A stretch of DNA of 64,000 bases from Oleoguttula mirabilis (lineage: Eukaryota > Ascomycota > Dothideomycetes > Mycosphaerellales > Teratosphaeriaceae). Every line of letters starts with the position of its first letter. Position 1 is the stretch's first letter. The stretch lies in assembly GCA_035135055.1 (NCBI GenBank), contig JAVFHQ010000008.1, positions 186,001-250,000 on the forward strand. The letters are read 5' to 3'. The translations under genes and the position numbers were made by a program. This document shows positions 19,683 through 30,394 of this stretch, piece after piece. Under the pieces are notes generated by a model that saw nothing but the letters and a program-made list of their open reading frames with translations, ran no database searches and was not told the DNA's origin.

Positions 19683-22029
19683 ATGAAGCACACCCATGGC
19701 ATTGAGGTTTGCCTCAAGCCTTTCGGCCTCGGAGGCGAAAGCCTACGGTATGCAGAGGAGCTTGTTCCCACCACTGACGACCGACAGTCGATATGTGACC
19801 TATTCATCGATGATGAGCGCGTCACTGTTGTGGTCAAATTTTCGTCCGATTTCAGGATGTACGTCGCTGACGCCATCGAGATCGCCATGATCTTTGGAGA
19901 GGGCCAGAACCTTCACAGGCTCAGAAGCCTACGTCCCAAGGTCGTTCGCAAGACACTCGTAGTCGGCCAGCAGACCGAGGTTACGTACGTCACGGAAGCC
20001 AAGGCTGGGAGCGAAGAGACGCACAGGCCGCTGACAATAAAGGCATACGAAGGCAACTTAGGTTAGTTACATGCTCTGTTTGAATGTCGCGGCACTGACG
20101 GATCATGGCAGGCGGTTACGGCGACATCCTCTTCGGAGACCTCAGGAGCAGTCATAGAGCCGCACTGCCTGGAACGTTCACTGTCCTCGTGACCAGGGGT
20201 CATATTGGATGGTGCGACGGACCCGAGGCCGACGGGTACGTTACAGATTGTAACGATGCGGAAAGGCATGTGCTAACCTGCTGGTAGCGTTTACAGCGTT
20301 AGCAAGACAGATCCAGCTGATGACCGTCCTTATGAGCCTGACAGCTTCAAGCCGCTTCTACGAGATAATGGGCGGTCTTACGTTTTCGAGTTCCGTCCCG
20401 GCCCAGCGCTACCAGGTGAGAGACCTAGTCGTCCAGATCATCTGCTCAGCACTGACAGATACACCAGTTCATAGGACTGAGATTGAGGGTCCAGGTATAC
20501 CCATCGAATCTGTCGCGTCACTGCTTGCAGATCCTGACTTCGTCGCATGTCGGCAGGAAACACAGATCAAACGCAAAACCCTGAGCGACGTCTGGGTGGT
20601 CAGACAGGAGCTTGACTCTTTAGAGTCAAATGCCACCCGGGCACAGGTCCCAAAGAAGGCCGTCGTTGCACTAGATGGCTCTGGGGCACGGAATTCGATT
20701 GGAGAAACGCAGATCTGTGACTGTCCGAGAGTATGCCATGCTCCGCGGAGGAGAGGCTTAGCACATGCTTCCATGACTAACAAGCAGTCCGCCAGCTGTA
20801 ACTCTGCGCGGCTTGAGTCCGAGTCTGCAAAGCAAAAGGACTCGGACAACACCATGTGCTCGACTTGCCGGCTGCCGTGGTTCGCCAGCGAGACAAAGAA
20901 AGAAGCTTGGCTTCACAAACAAAGGCAAAGTATGGATACCCAGGGCTGGAGTGACAGCGGCAGAGAGTCCACGGGCGGTACAGATGCATCTGTGGTGGGC
21001 AAAGACAGCATCATGGTCGCTTTTCGTCGTAAGGCGCAGGGCGTTCCTGATGAACTGTCTGGTCCGGGTCTTCAACATCAACATGGACAACCCACTTCTG
21101 AAGTTGTATCAGAAGGTAAAGACGACAGCCATCCCAGTGGTAAGAGCTATAGTTCAGGTACTGGACGCCGAGACGAAGATGACGACGAGAGCCTGCCTCT
21201 GCCCGAAGTCAAGCAAGGCATGTCAAGTCACAATACGGCTGAGGTTGTCTTGGGGACCAACGTGCGGCCCCATCGGCCAGAGAATGATGGAGCAGAAAGA
21301 AGAGCGGTAGTGCAGCCACATGTTGGGTCTTCGGCGGAAGAGCATGGAGATGCCCTTGCTAAGGACATTTTCAGCATGCCGGACTTGGCGAGCGTGCAGA
21401 CAGGGGCTTCAGCTGCCGTCACCGAGCTGCGTGCTCAAGCTGCTGTGGGTAACAAGCGATTTGCCCCGGAAAAGCAGAGCACTGCTACGCAGGAGGCACG
21501 ACTTCAAAGTCCGCCACCGACTCAGCTACAAGCCGGTCCAGCCTCAGCTTCCGAAGACAGGCGCCTTCATCAGCACGCCGTCAATCGCCCGCAAGTTGTT
21601 GACCTGACTCAGGACGACAGCGACGGCGACGGTTGGCAGACCCCACAGAGCTTAGTTGAGCGTTCAACGAGCGCGGCCTTCGAGATGAGGCAGGCGGAGG
21701 TCAAGCGCGAAGACAGTGTGATGGGTGGCACGACAGCAGACGAGAAAGCGGCTCACATGCCGTCAAGCACACTGCCTGGAGTCAAACCAACTCCTAGGAA
21801 GCGAGCGGCAAGCTCTGAATTGCCGATGTCTAATCCTAGCCAGCGCTCTTGGCCTGATGCCGCAGATGTGGATCCCGTCGAGGACGAGATTCAGGACGAG
21901 ATCACGATAAACGGTTTGGAAATAAAGGAGGTGCAGCTAAAGAGGAGAACCCTGGAGTTGCAGCGAAAGCTGAAGAGCCATCAGAGACTGAAAGCTGCCA
22001 CAACCGGAACCGCTGGAGCTGAGGGGTGA
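19683..22029 (+). CDS. Array paralog D4: DUF7918-like protein with CxC/CxxC cluster, SIM and coil
   Basis: Four exons, 19683-20061, 20112-20235, 20288-20415 and 20468-22029 (introns 50, 52 and 52 nt; phases 1, 2, 1 as in D3), give 730 residues. It begins MKHTHGIEVCLKPFGLGG and contains GTFTVLVTRGHIGW and NGRSYVFEFRPGP. The post-core region has CDCPRVCH (~293) and CSTCRLPW (~339), parallel to D3. A long disordered stretch follows, then the SIM PQVVDLTQDDSDGD (~588), a VKRED SUMO-acceptor-like site, and the terminal coil (GLEIKEVQLKRRTLELQRKL). Only 174 bp separate it from D3, the tightest spacing of the array. Function unknown; the domain set suggests a nuclear SUMO-pathway client or scaffold (inference). 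Confidence 0.72.
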
Positions 22030-23065
22030 GTGAGATCCTCAGAGATCATAGGGGCTCCAATTTTGGCGAGCACGGATTGGACGCTCACCCGAAGCAGTTG
22101 GAGCAGAGGATAGTGAGGGACGCCACGATGAAGACAACCTTGAGAAACTGCGACTCGTCATCTTGGAGCTGGATCATCGGTCGTGGGACTCTTCGAGCCT
22201 CAGTCGAGGTCGTATATCGTTCAGTGACAAGCTTGGTGTGGTCTATGACATGAGAGTCTTCGCAGCGCATGGCATGTTGGGAATAAAGGCCAGCGCTGAT
22301 GTATTGACTTACGGAAGAAACAAGCTTCGGTTGCCCACGGCACATCGTCGAGGCGCGACGGCGGTGTATAGAGCTGTACGCCACCAATGCCGCTCTCGCT
22401 CTCCATGCAGCAGAATGATGCTACATTCGCATTCAATACCACTTATCGTTGCCCAACCAAGTAGCACAACCGGTACATCTGCCCAGAAGCAAAGCAGGAG
22501 TCTGGTTGCCTCCTCCAACTTTGCCTCCGGTTCATCGACCACCGTCAAGAGCGTGATTGAAAAGAAAGGCAGTCTTCGCATCACTTTCGAAGATGTGACC
22601 AGGTTCTTCCGCATCCGCCCAGGTGGGAATCTCGGCGACCTCTTCCTCCTCCAAAACGGCGCAGTGTTTCCGATCACGCTCAGGTATCCGCTGTTCCCCT
22701 GCGCTTCTGGATGCTCAAGATGCTCACAATGGCCCTAGCGAGCTATGCCCCAGCGGATGCAAATGATTATGCCACGAAAAGCGCAACACTTGGTGAGTGC
22801 AGGTCAACGAGCTCAACACCAACGTCCATAAGTTCCTCATGGTACACCCAAACAGTGCTACCTTACGCGAGCTCTACAGCCAGCTCATCTGGCCTCTGCC
22901 CGACCACATGCTGCCACCGGTGTTCACGGCGATGTTCGCCTTCTTCACGCGCCACGCAGCGCGCCTCTACAAGAAGGTGGGTCATTTACGGCCGAGGACG
23001 TTCTCAAATTTCCCCGAATTGTTTGTGAAGGAGGGATCGTGGATGCGAGCCCTCCGACGCAGACT
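22030..23065. other. Unresolved stretch with protein-like fragments downstream of D4
   Basis: Plus-strand frames contain short protein-like pieces: KGSLRITFEDVTRFFRIRPG (~22565-22625), FWMLKMLTMALASYAPADAN (~22705-22765) and NELNTNVHKFLMVHPNSATL (from ~22800, just after a GTGCAG that could be an acceptor, running to a stop at 23132). I could not join them with convincing introns. Either a diverged multi-exon gene or a decayed one. I recognise no family and see no D-type FEF block. Confidence 0.25.
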
Positions 23066-23515
23066 CTACCCTTGCCACACCGTGCCACGTTTCTCTACCG
23101 CTCTCGATGCCTTGAGTTTCGGGTACACGTAATACTCCAGATCCGTCGAAATCGTTCCTCCGCGCACCTTTTCCGGTATTGGCACCACGTGGACGCCGTC
23201 GTCGAGATAGCGCGGGCAGGGCAGGCCGGTATTGAAGCACCAGCGGCATGCAGTATAGGAACTGTTCTCGGCCGCGGCTTTGGTTCCGACATCCCAGCAG
23301 AATTGATGAATGCATCCGCCCGTCTTGCGCGCCAGTTCCTGCCATGACGAGTAACCTTCAGTCCTGGCGCGCTTCGAGAATGCCTCCGCCATCATCTCAC
23401 CGATCGTGACGATACGATCACCCGTTCTTTCTAGCCATTGCTCGATGGGAAGGACCTCTGGTGAGCCGTCCGCAGCGAGTGATATCACACGGATGCGCGG
23501 CGGCCAGGGTGCCGG
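23066..23515 (-). CDS. 3' exon of an unrecognised Cys-containing protein
   Basis: A 150-codon open frame follows a good acceptor (CTTCCACAG, pyrimidine-rich) at 23516-23524. It codes for PAPWPPRIRVISLAADG, then a Glu/Arg-rich helix, then two Cys pairs in GGCIHQFCWDVG and ACRWCFNTGLPCPRYLDDG, and ends in a Lys-rich tail. It has no ATG of its own, so at least one 5' exon lies upstream. A candidate frame exists between ~23572 and 23868 (QAIQSRYGELGVALADLAPC), but no clean donor links it. CxxC...GxxC spacing resembles that of small fungal zinc-binding proteins; function unknown. Its 3' end overlaps the end of the plus-strand fragment below 23132. Confidence 0.35.
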   Translation of the reverse strand, partial: PAPWPPRIRVISLAADGSPEVLPIEQWLERTGDRIVTIGEMMAEAFSKRARTEGYSSWQELARKTGGCIHQFCWDVGTKAAAENSSYTACRWCFNTGLPCPRYLDDGVHVVPIPEKVRGGTISTDLEYYVYPKLKASRAVEKRGTVWQG

Positions 23516-23868
23516 CTGTGGAAGATCACAGATAAACGGTCGTGGATCCGGTTAATAGAGGATATAGTGAATCAGCCCAAGGCATGTAAGCCGTCACAGT
23601 GGTCTTGCGCGACTAGCGGAATGGGTACTAGGGGTAGTGGCCATTCCGGTGGATCTGTCCGCCGCCGGACTTGATGCAGCATAAGCCAGCATGGAGCCAG
23701 GTCTGCCAGCGCGACGCCAAGCTCCCCGTACCGGCTTTGTATCGCTTGTAGCGATAGACCAGCAGGTTGCTCGCTGCTGTGGGAATGTGCTGCGGATGTT
23801 GGCCGGGCTATTAGTGGAAGCTGGTGCTGCCAGAAGGAGTATGACAATGTCGAGGAGGGATTGCGCAT

Positions 23869-24287
23869 GGGAGGGAATATTCAGGAAAGACTAGAGCTCT
23901 TGCGTGCTTGCACCAGGGCGCAAATCGGCTGAATGGGCAACACGGAGAGGATGACATGTGACACGAACCAACTCACTAGAACTACGAGAAAAGGCCGCTC
24001 ACGCCGACCGACTACCATCAGATGGACCGTGATTTGTGCACCCTGCGAGTCATCGCAAAACTGTGCGCATGATGGTCTTCCTCTGCAGCTTCAGTACTTC
24101 ACGGTCTTTGCTTCACCAAACTCTTGTCCACCAGGTTGAGAGCCATCTTCAGCAACAAGAAGATCCTGAGCTTCCTGATTGTCAAGCTCGATGCGAAACT
24201 TGCTCTATGCTCTCGATCGTCCCGAACCCATCATTCCTTCTCTCTGTGCGTCGCTAAGACACCGCGCGACCCTCTGCGAGCCGTAGG
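23869..24287. other. Intergenic stretch without a gene
   Basis: About 420 bp between the uncertain minus-strand locus and the 3' end of the DUF6604 gene. Nothing notable is seen. Confidence 0.4.
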
Positions 24288-27158
24288 TCACTCCGATAGC
24301 GCACGCAGTGTCATCTCCCTCTCTGCTCTCAATTCCTCCGCATTCATCTGCCTTTCGCCAGGGCCAAGCTTGCCCGTATTCATCGCGCATATTCGAACAC
24401 CACCGGCCTCGTCCATTCTGTTCATATCCTCGTGCATCCCGCGCAACGACTCGATGTGCTTCAAGCAGTCTTCATCGCCGTTCTTCAGACGTTCCTTGAA
24501 CGCTCTTACGGCCAGCGGCACGTTGTCTCCAGGACACCCATCCCGAATCCACTGCGCGTGCTCCAAGCGCCAGCGCTCCTGTGCTACAAGGCCCCTGTAC
24601 GTGGCCTTCGGGTCGTAGATCGCCACGATCCTGCGTGAACTGCCGAATTTGAAGCCTTCGGGCTCGTGACTGTCCCTCATGATTGCAGAAGAAAGGTCAC
24701 AGCAGGTAGTGCGCGGTTCGAACGTGGGTCTCAGAGCCTTCGGAATTCGGCCACTGGACTGATCATACGCCGGCTGTGTGTACTTCGTGGAGTTTGCCTT
24801 GATGAAATCGGCGAGTAGCGCCCCAGCGTCAGAAATGGCCGCGTTCACCAACGAACCCTGCCGGAGCTGAACACCGGCAGCGTCTCGCAATAGAGCGTCT
24901 ACCAATCTACAGCCACCCTGAACGTCGTGTGCAAGATTGATGGTTACTTTACGGAGGACAGGTGACATGTCATGGAGGAGTTGCTCGCAATCAGCCCAAA
25001 AACCAGAGTAGTCGAAGTTGATATGGGGCTCATCAGCAATCATACATTTCTTGAAGGTAGCGAGCAGCGTGAGTGGCGTGAACCTGATGATGGCTGTCGT
25101 CGCCTTCGAATTGGGCTTGGCATCCTCAGCTGCCGTCATGGACTGGAGCACCAACTCGTAGCTGTTACTGCTCGGCACGCCCCGCACCTTGTCTCCCTTC
25201 TGGTGGGCGATGGTTCCACGTCCGTACCGAGACGTTACCTGCAATTTCCTCGCGTTCGGGGCAAACTTCTTGGCAGCGAACAAGCTCTCTGGTAGGGCTA
25301 GAGAGGGGTTGCGGGCGAAGCTGGTGGCAGGCACACCCAGCGCCATCTGATAGTGGCGCGCCAATGCTTTCGCATCAGCAGTGGCTGCAGTCTTGGTCAC
25401 CAGAGGACTCAGGATACTCTGCTGAGATACCACGAAGTCCATATCGTGCCACGCCTGATTTAGAAGACCGTAGTGGCGTAAAGCTTTGTACAGATGAGCC
25501 ATAGCCAAGATGAGCAGGCCAGCGTTTGCGGGGTGCATGGACTTGCAATGCAGTTTCACGTGGGATGCGTACGCGAGCACGCCCGCGTGTGCCGGCAAGC
25601 TGCTCAAGAACGAGTATGCTGGTGAGCTGTGATTGTCATGCTGACTCCCAGCATCCATTTCTGAGCCAAGAACACGCGCCCATGTACCGTTGCGGCTCGC
25701 GAATTGTAGTAGCTCTTCATCGACCGGCTTCGCAGACCCGAACTTGTCCATGTGTGTATCCCAGCGCATGATGGTGTCTTCGGATTTCATCAGCCCGGCT
25801 TGCAGCGTTCGAAGGCCGACACTCGTGTCACTGCCGATGATGTCGTAAATGTCCATGTAGGTCTGACAAGCAACGACCAGCCATATACGCATTGCTGCCG
25901 TCTTCCCGAACGATGCCATCCCTCGAACAAACTCGTCAACGAGTTTCCCCTCGCTCGTGGCACTGGCAGTCATTGCTTCGATGCTGTGAGCACACTTGAG
26001 TAGTACGGGGCCGAACTCATGGAAGGAATACTTTGCGAACGTATCCCCGTCGGAGTCCTGAGGCCGTCCCTGCTTTGGGTTCGACGCACACTTGGCACAG
26101 GTGCGCAGCTTCTCCGTATAGCCTCGCAGCAGCGTAGCAGCGGCAGGACACAGGAGGTCCGCGATATCCAAGCCTGCTTTCAGGTGTCGTGGAGAAGAAC
26201 CCTCGTCAAGTGAGAAAAGCCAGACATGGTGACCTTGAATAGTCATGGAAAGTCCGAGGAACAACATCATGGCGATGTGATCGGCAAACAGCGGGTTCGC
26301 CATGACGAAGTCTTCGTCAGCGCAGCGCATGAGTCCGAAGGCCGCATCCGTGACCATGCTTGCGGCGACAAAGCTGACATCTCCGGCCGCAAACTCGCGC
26401 CAGGTATCTCGTACGTAGGTACGCACGTCGTTGAGGTCCTCCAGGAAGCACCAGAGAGCGAACACGGTGTCGTCCTCCTGAGCCATGCCGTACTCTTTGT
26501 CCTTCGCGACCTTCTTCGGTTGCTGCTTCTGTTGCTGAGCGTTCGGTTGTGCGCCAAGTGGGGAAGCCGACGGTTCCTCGACTTCGAGCTGGCTGAACAA
26601 GTTGGCCATGGCTGGACCGTCTGCGCTTTCGGCAGCCATCGGAATCCTCGTGCTCTTCCTCCTTGCCGGTACACTGGTCTGCTTGGCGCCCTTGTCCGCC
26701 TCGGCAGGCACATCTGACGCAGTCTGCTTTTCGGACGCGTCTGTGAGGATGACCAGGACGTCTTGCAGCACCGTGACGAAGTGCCGGTGGGCCAAATCTT
26801 GCTCGCCTAACTTGCTGCTCTCTTGCATAGCTTGACCGGAGTACCACTCCGCACAGACTTGGCGACCAGCGATGACATCCCGAGCCACGTGCAGAATGTC
26901 CGACGGAATCTCCACCGACGGAGAGGCGGACGCGATAGCTTCAGCGAGGCGAATCAGCTCACGAGGGCGGATAGGTATGGCCGTATTTTCGCCTCTGGCA
27001 GATGAACCAGCCTTCCGCGGTGCTGGTGCTGGTGTTGATGATTTGATGATGGCTGAGATGTCGCAGCACCTGCTGGCCGTCTGAGCAAGCCAACGGACCA
27101 GTTTAGCAGTGCCCTCTTTGTACAGCCTGTATCGACCCACGACAGGATTACGAGCCAT
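24288..27158 (-). CDS. Large DUF6604-domain protein
   Basis: Single exon, 956 residues, starting MARNPVVGRYRLYKEGTAKL at 27158. The N-terminal ~250 residues match the fungal DUF6604 pattern: a YrlYKegT...lVrWLaqtA start, a Ser/Thr/Pro linker (STPAPAPRKAG), and helix DILHVARDVIAGRQVCAEWY. A low-complexity Gln/Lys linker follows (NAQQQKQQPKKVAKDKEYG), then a long alpha-helical region with no recognised catalytic motif. The C-terminal third includes GHHVWLFSLDEG-like and Lys/Arg-rich segments (RRIVAIYDPKATYRG). No signal peptide or membrane helix is seen. The domain's function is unknown; such proteins are often variable between strains. It lies on the opposite strand to the D array, 2.3 kb from D4. 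Confidence 0.75.
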   Translation of the reverse strand: MARNPVVGRYRLYKEGTAKLVRWLAQTASRCCDISAIIKSSTPAPAPRKAGSSARGENTAIPIRPRELIRLAEAIASASPSVEIPSDILHVARDVIAGRQVCAEWYSGQAMQESSKLGEQDLAHRHFVTVLQDVLVILTDASEKQTASDVPAEADKGAKQTSVPARRKSTRIPMAAESADGPAMANLFSQLEVEEPSASPLGAQPNAQQQKQQPKKVAKDKEYGMAQEDDTVFALWCFLEDLNDVRTYVRDTWREFAAGDVSFVAASMVTDAAFGLMRCADEDFVMANPLFADHIAMMLFLGLSMTIQGHHVWLFSLDEGSSPRHLKAGLDIADLLCPAAATLLRGYTEKLRTCAKCASNPKQGRPQDSDGDTFAKYSFHEFGPVLLKCAHSIEAMTASATSEGKLVDEFVRGMASFGKTAAMRIWLVVACQTYMDIYDIIGSDTSVGLRTLQAGLMKSEDTIMRWDTHMDKFGSAKPVDEELLQFASRNGTWARVLGSEMDAGSQHDNHSSPAYSFLSSLPAHAGVLAYASHVKLHCKSMHPANAGLLILAMAHLYKALRHYGLLNQAWHDMDFVVSQQSILSPLVTKTAATADAKALARHYQMALGVPATSFARNPSLALPESLFAAKKFAPNARKLQVTSRYGRGTIAHQKGDKVRGVPSSNSYELVLQSMTAAEDAKPNSKATTAIIRFTPLTLLATFKKCMIADEPHINFDYSGFWADCEQLLHDMSPVLRKVTINLAHDVQGGCRLVDALLRDAAGVQLRQGSLVNAAISDAGALLADFIKANSTKYTQPAYDQSSGRIPKALRPTFEPRTTCCDLSSAIMRDSHEPEGFKFGSSRRIVAIYDPKATYRGLVAQERWRLEHAQWIRDGCPGDNVPLAVRAFKERLKNGDEDCLKHIESLRGMHEDMNRMDEAGGVRICAMNTGKLGPGERQMNAEELRAEREMTLRALSE

Positions 27159-28268
27159 GACGTATGCTGCAAGGATAGTCGTCGTCCGAGTGTGGATGGT
27201 TCAATGCAGAGTTCAGCTGTGTGCACGCGGAGAAGAACGCAACAAGATGTGCCACATGAGGAAGGAAGATGGGAGAGGAGGCAGAAGTCTTGGCATGAAA
27301 GTGACAGAAGCAGAAGCAGGCAAACGCGTGAGAATGCGTTTGCGCAGCCCCACAGCTACGAGGTAGGATTCAATTGAAAGTTCGCATTGGCCGTGCTGAT
27401 GCACCAACAACACGCGGTTCAGCACTCAGCCATAGCGACTGGGTACTTGCAGTGCGCAGGTCGCAACACGCACCGTCTGCGTCTGGCCAGTCTCCATGGG
27501 CCATATCGAGCCCATGCAGGTCCCCAGGAGCCTGCAAACGAATGTGTTTCGGGACCGGTAGACGCGGTGTCGTTGGCCGCATGGTGCGCAGTCCGAGCGC
27601 CAGTAGCAGCTGACCATGAGGATTGACGTTGACGAGGCCGCAGTGCTGGCAATGGGCCTCCGTTGCTGTTGGGGAGCGAGTGAAGTAGGCATTCAGGCGG
27701 CGGTACAGCGGGGCTGATTGCGGTATAGCCCCGCTGTCTAGCGCGCGCTATAACCGATTGGTGTGATGCATTTTGAAAGAACATCACGACCAAACATCAA
27801 CACGTGCGGGAGGTATGCATCCCGCTCCTGGAATCCTGGCTGCCCGTCGCCATGCTCCTGGCGGATGTACGACTTCGATAAAGCTCGCACGCCATCGAAG
27901 TACCAACGGTCGCGCAAGCCCGGCTATAGGGAGAAAAATGAGCGACTTATGTCCGCGGCTCATGCCATGAAGCCGCTTCAAAGCCACCCACCCATCACAA
28001 TTTACAAAGAGGCTCAGGCAGCCATATTCGCTGCGTTTTGAGTGGTCTCCTTTGACGGTGGTGCTGGTGCTGGTGTTGCCTGGGACCTGCAGCTTCCCAC
28101 CACCAATGCATTCCGGACGTTAGAGTCTCGATCATAGAGCGGACGATGCCATGGCATAGCGTCCACAGAGGTATAGGTAGGCAGCAGAACACAGCTCCAC
28201 AGTAGTAGACCGCGCTCATATCCTTCATTCACCTCTGACTTTGCGGACCCTCTACTTCCGCAACGACA
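27159..28268. other. 1.1-kb divergent intergenic region without a clear gene
   Basis: Lies between the DUF6604 and SDR starts, so it must hold both promoters. It contains a GGTGCTGGTGCTGGTGTTG microsatellite-like run at ~28060 that repeats one inside the DUF6604 coding sequence near 27019. Short open frames on both strands look non-coding. Confidence 0.4.
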
Positions 28269-29363
28269 ATGTCCGGCCCGTCGCCCTCAGCAGTGCTCTC
28301 TCTCCTTCGATCGCAGTTGACTTTCCATCCCCCAATCCCCACGTCGTCATTCACGAATCAAACCGTTATCGTCACTGGAGCCAACACTGGCCTCGGCCGC
28401 GAAGCCGCCAAGCACATCGTTCAATTGGGAGCAGAGCGTGTCATCCTCGCCGTGCGGACTACTTCCAAAGGCGAGGCCGCACGCAAGTACATCGCGCAGG
28501 AGACCAGGCGCGAAGACGGCGTAGAGGTATGGGAGCTGGACCTTTCGAGCTTCGCTTCTGTGCGAGCGTTTGGCGACCGGGCGCAACAACTCGCGCGGCT
28601 TGATGCGGTGATTGAAAATGCTGGCATGTGGGCGACAGAACATCAGACGGTCCAGGGCCACGAGTACGCACGCACAGTCGTATCCCACGATCGTCTCGTC
28701 TTACCTGATACTTTGCGTAGGGCGACGATCACAGTCAACGTCCTCTCCACACTGCTGCTCGCGCACCTCCTGCTGCCCAAACTGCAAGAGACAGGCCGAA
28801 GCCACCCGGAAACCACACCGCGACTGACGCTCGTCACATCTGCCTTGCACAAATTCGCCACGCTGAACGCCCGCAAATCGGACGGCACCATAATCGAAGC
28901 GCTCGACAAACCCACGCAAGACTGGAACATGCGCTACAACGACTCCAAACTGCTTCTAGTCCTATACGGCCAAAAGCTCGCCGCCACCGCCGTTGGCGCA
29001 GACGTGTGCATTACGTTCCTGAACCCGGGATACTGCCTCTCGGACCTCAAGCCTGCGCGGACAGTGGGCACGAAGGCCTTTGAGAAGATGCTGGCGCGCA
29101 CGACGGATGAGGGCGCGTGGACGCTAGTCGATGCCGTTGCTGCTGAGAAGGCGGCGGGGAGACACGGCAAGTATCTCGATGACATGGCAGTGAAACGGTG
29201 AGTCGGCCCGCTCACAGTGAATCTGGTGTTGTGACGACCTTGCGCTGACGGCAGAGGAATTTACAGACCGGCGCCTTGGATCGAGACGACGGATGGACAG
29301 GAGACGGCGGAGAGGGTGTGGACGGAGATCAACGCCGTGTTGGGTATTGCGGAAAGAGGATGA
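28269..29363 (+). CDS. Short-chain dehydrogenase/reductase (retinol-dehydrogenase-like)
   Basis: Three exons, 28269-28663, 28721-29197 and 29255-29363 (two 57-nt introns), give 326 residues. The first intron is in frame and lacks a stop; it is removed because splicing joins QGHE to ATITVNVLST, the usual SDR helix. Motifs are TGANTGLGRE for the NAD(P) Rossmann turn (~39), the NAG block in VIENAGMW, catalytic Ser in LVTSALHKF, and YNDSK for the Tyr/Lys pair. The C-terminus after the second splice (WIETTDGQETAERVW) is typical of this subgroup. It probably reduces or oxidises a small carbonyl substrate with NADPH; the substrate cannot be inferred. Its 3' end faces the methyltransferase gene. Confidence 0.87.
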
Positions 29364-29665
29364 CTGCGGCGAGCAATGTTTCCATGATTCGGGACTGCTA
29401 TCTCCCGCCTGATTGCTCGGTTAGCGTATAGAGAAAGTATGGAGCTATTGCTTCTGAGCAACAATACTAGCCCCAAAGCTGCGAATCACACCGTATCCAG
29501 CCATGAGCTATTGTTATGAGCAGACGCCCGTCATCTAAACCCTCGAGCGAAATGTGCTGGCCGTGTCCGCGGTTCCGCGGCGCCTCTCGACCAGCTGACT
29601 CAAGCGCCTCACCATGCCATCGTCGATCCGTCACTCCGAAACCCACACAGCCCAGAACATCCCGA

Positions 29666-30350
29666 TCACTCGCCCAACGAAAACACCCCCGTCCAAGCAT
29701 CCATACACGCCACCTTCTCCTGCCCCTGCACCAACAACTGCAACATCTGATCCAAATGCTTCCGCGCCGCCTCACTCAGCCCCTCCCGCCGCCCCTGCAT
29801 CTTCTTCGCAGCACTCAGCTCCCACGCCCCATCATCAAGCCTCGGACTCACCACCCAATCCTCCCGCTCCACCCGCCAGCCCCGCTCACTCACCAGCTGC
29901 TTAATCCGCTCTGGCGTCACGATCGTGCGCACATTGCCGCACGGCGCCGTATCCGCCGCCAACGCCTGCACGACCACGATATGCAAGTCCGCCGCGGGGA
30001 CCGACGTGCGCATGCCCCATTCGGCCACGAGTAGCTGGGGTCGCTTGTCGCGGTCCTGGTCCTGGACCCACGAGCCGAGGGATTGCAGGAGCCGCATGAG
30101 GTAGCCCTCGGACTCCATGTAAAACAGCGAGTGCGCGAAGACGACGAAGTCGAGGCGGAAGTCCTCCCGGCGCGTCGCCTCGCTCTTGGTGAGGTAGTCG
30201 ATGGGGTCCATCTGGATCCACTGGATCGCGTGCCCGAGCGCGGAGTTCGTGAGGCCGTCCTGGCATTCGCCTAACGTCAGGGGGGAGCCGTAGCTCAGTG
30301 GCGCCGTATCCAGCGCGAAGACCTTGCCGGCGGCTGCTTGGTTTGCGGTG

Positions 30351-30394
<44 letters not shown>

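Noticed and set aside
24710..24730. GGTTCGAA motif as a tRNA B box
   Set aside because: Lies inside the DUF6604 coding sequence and no acceptor stem or anticodon arm surrounds it.
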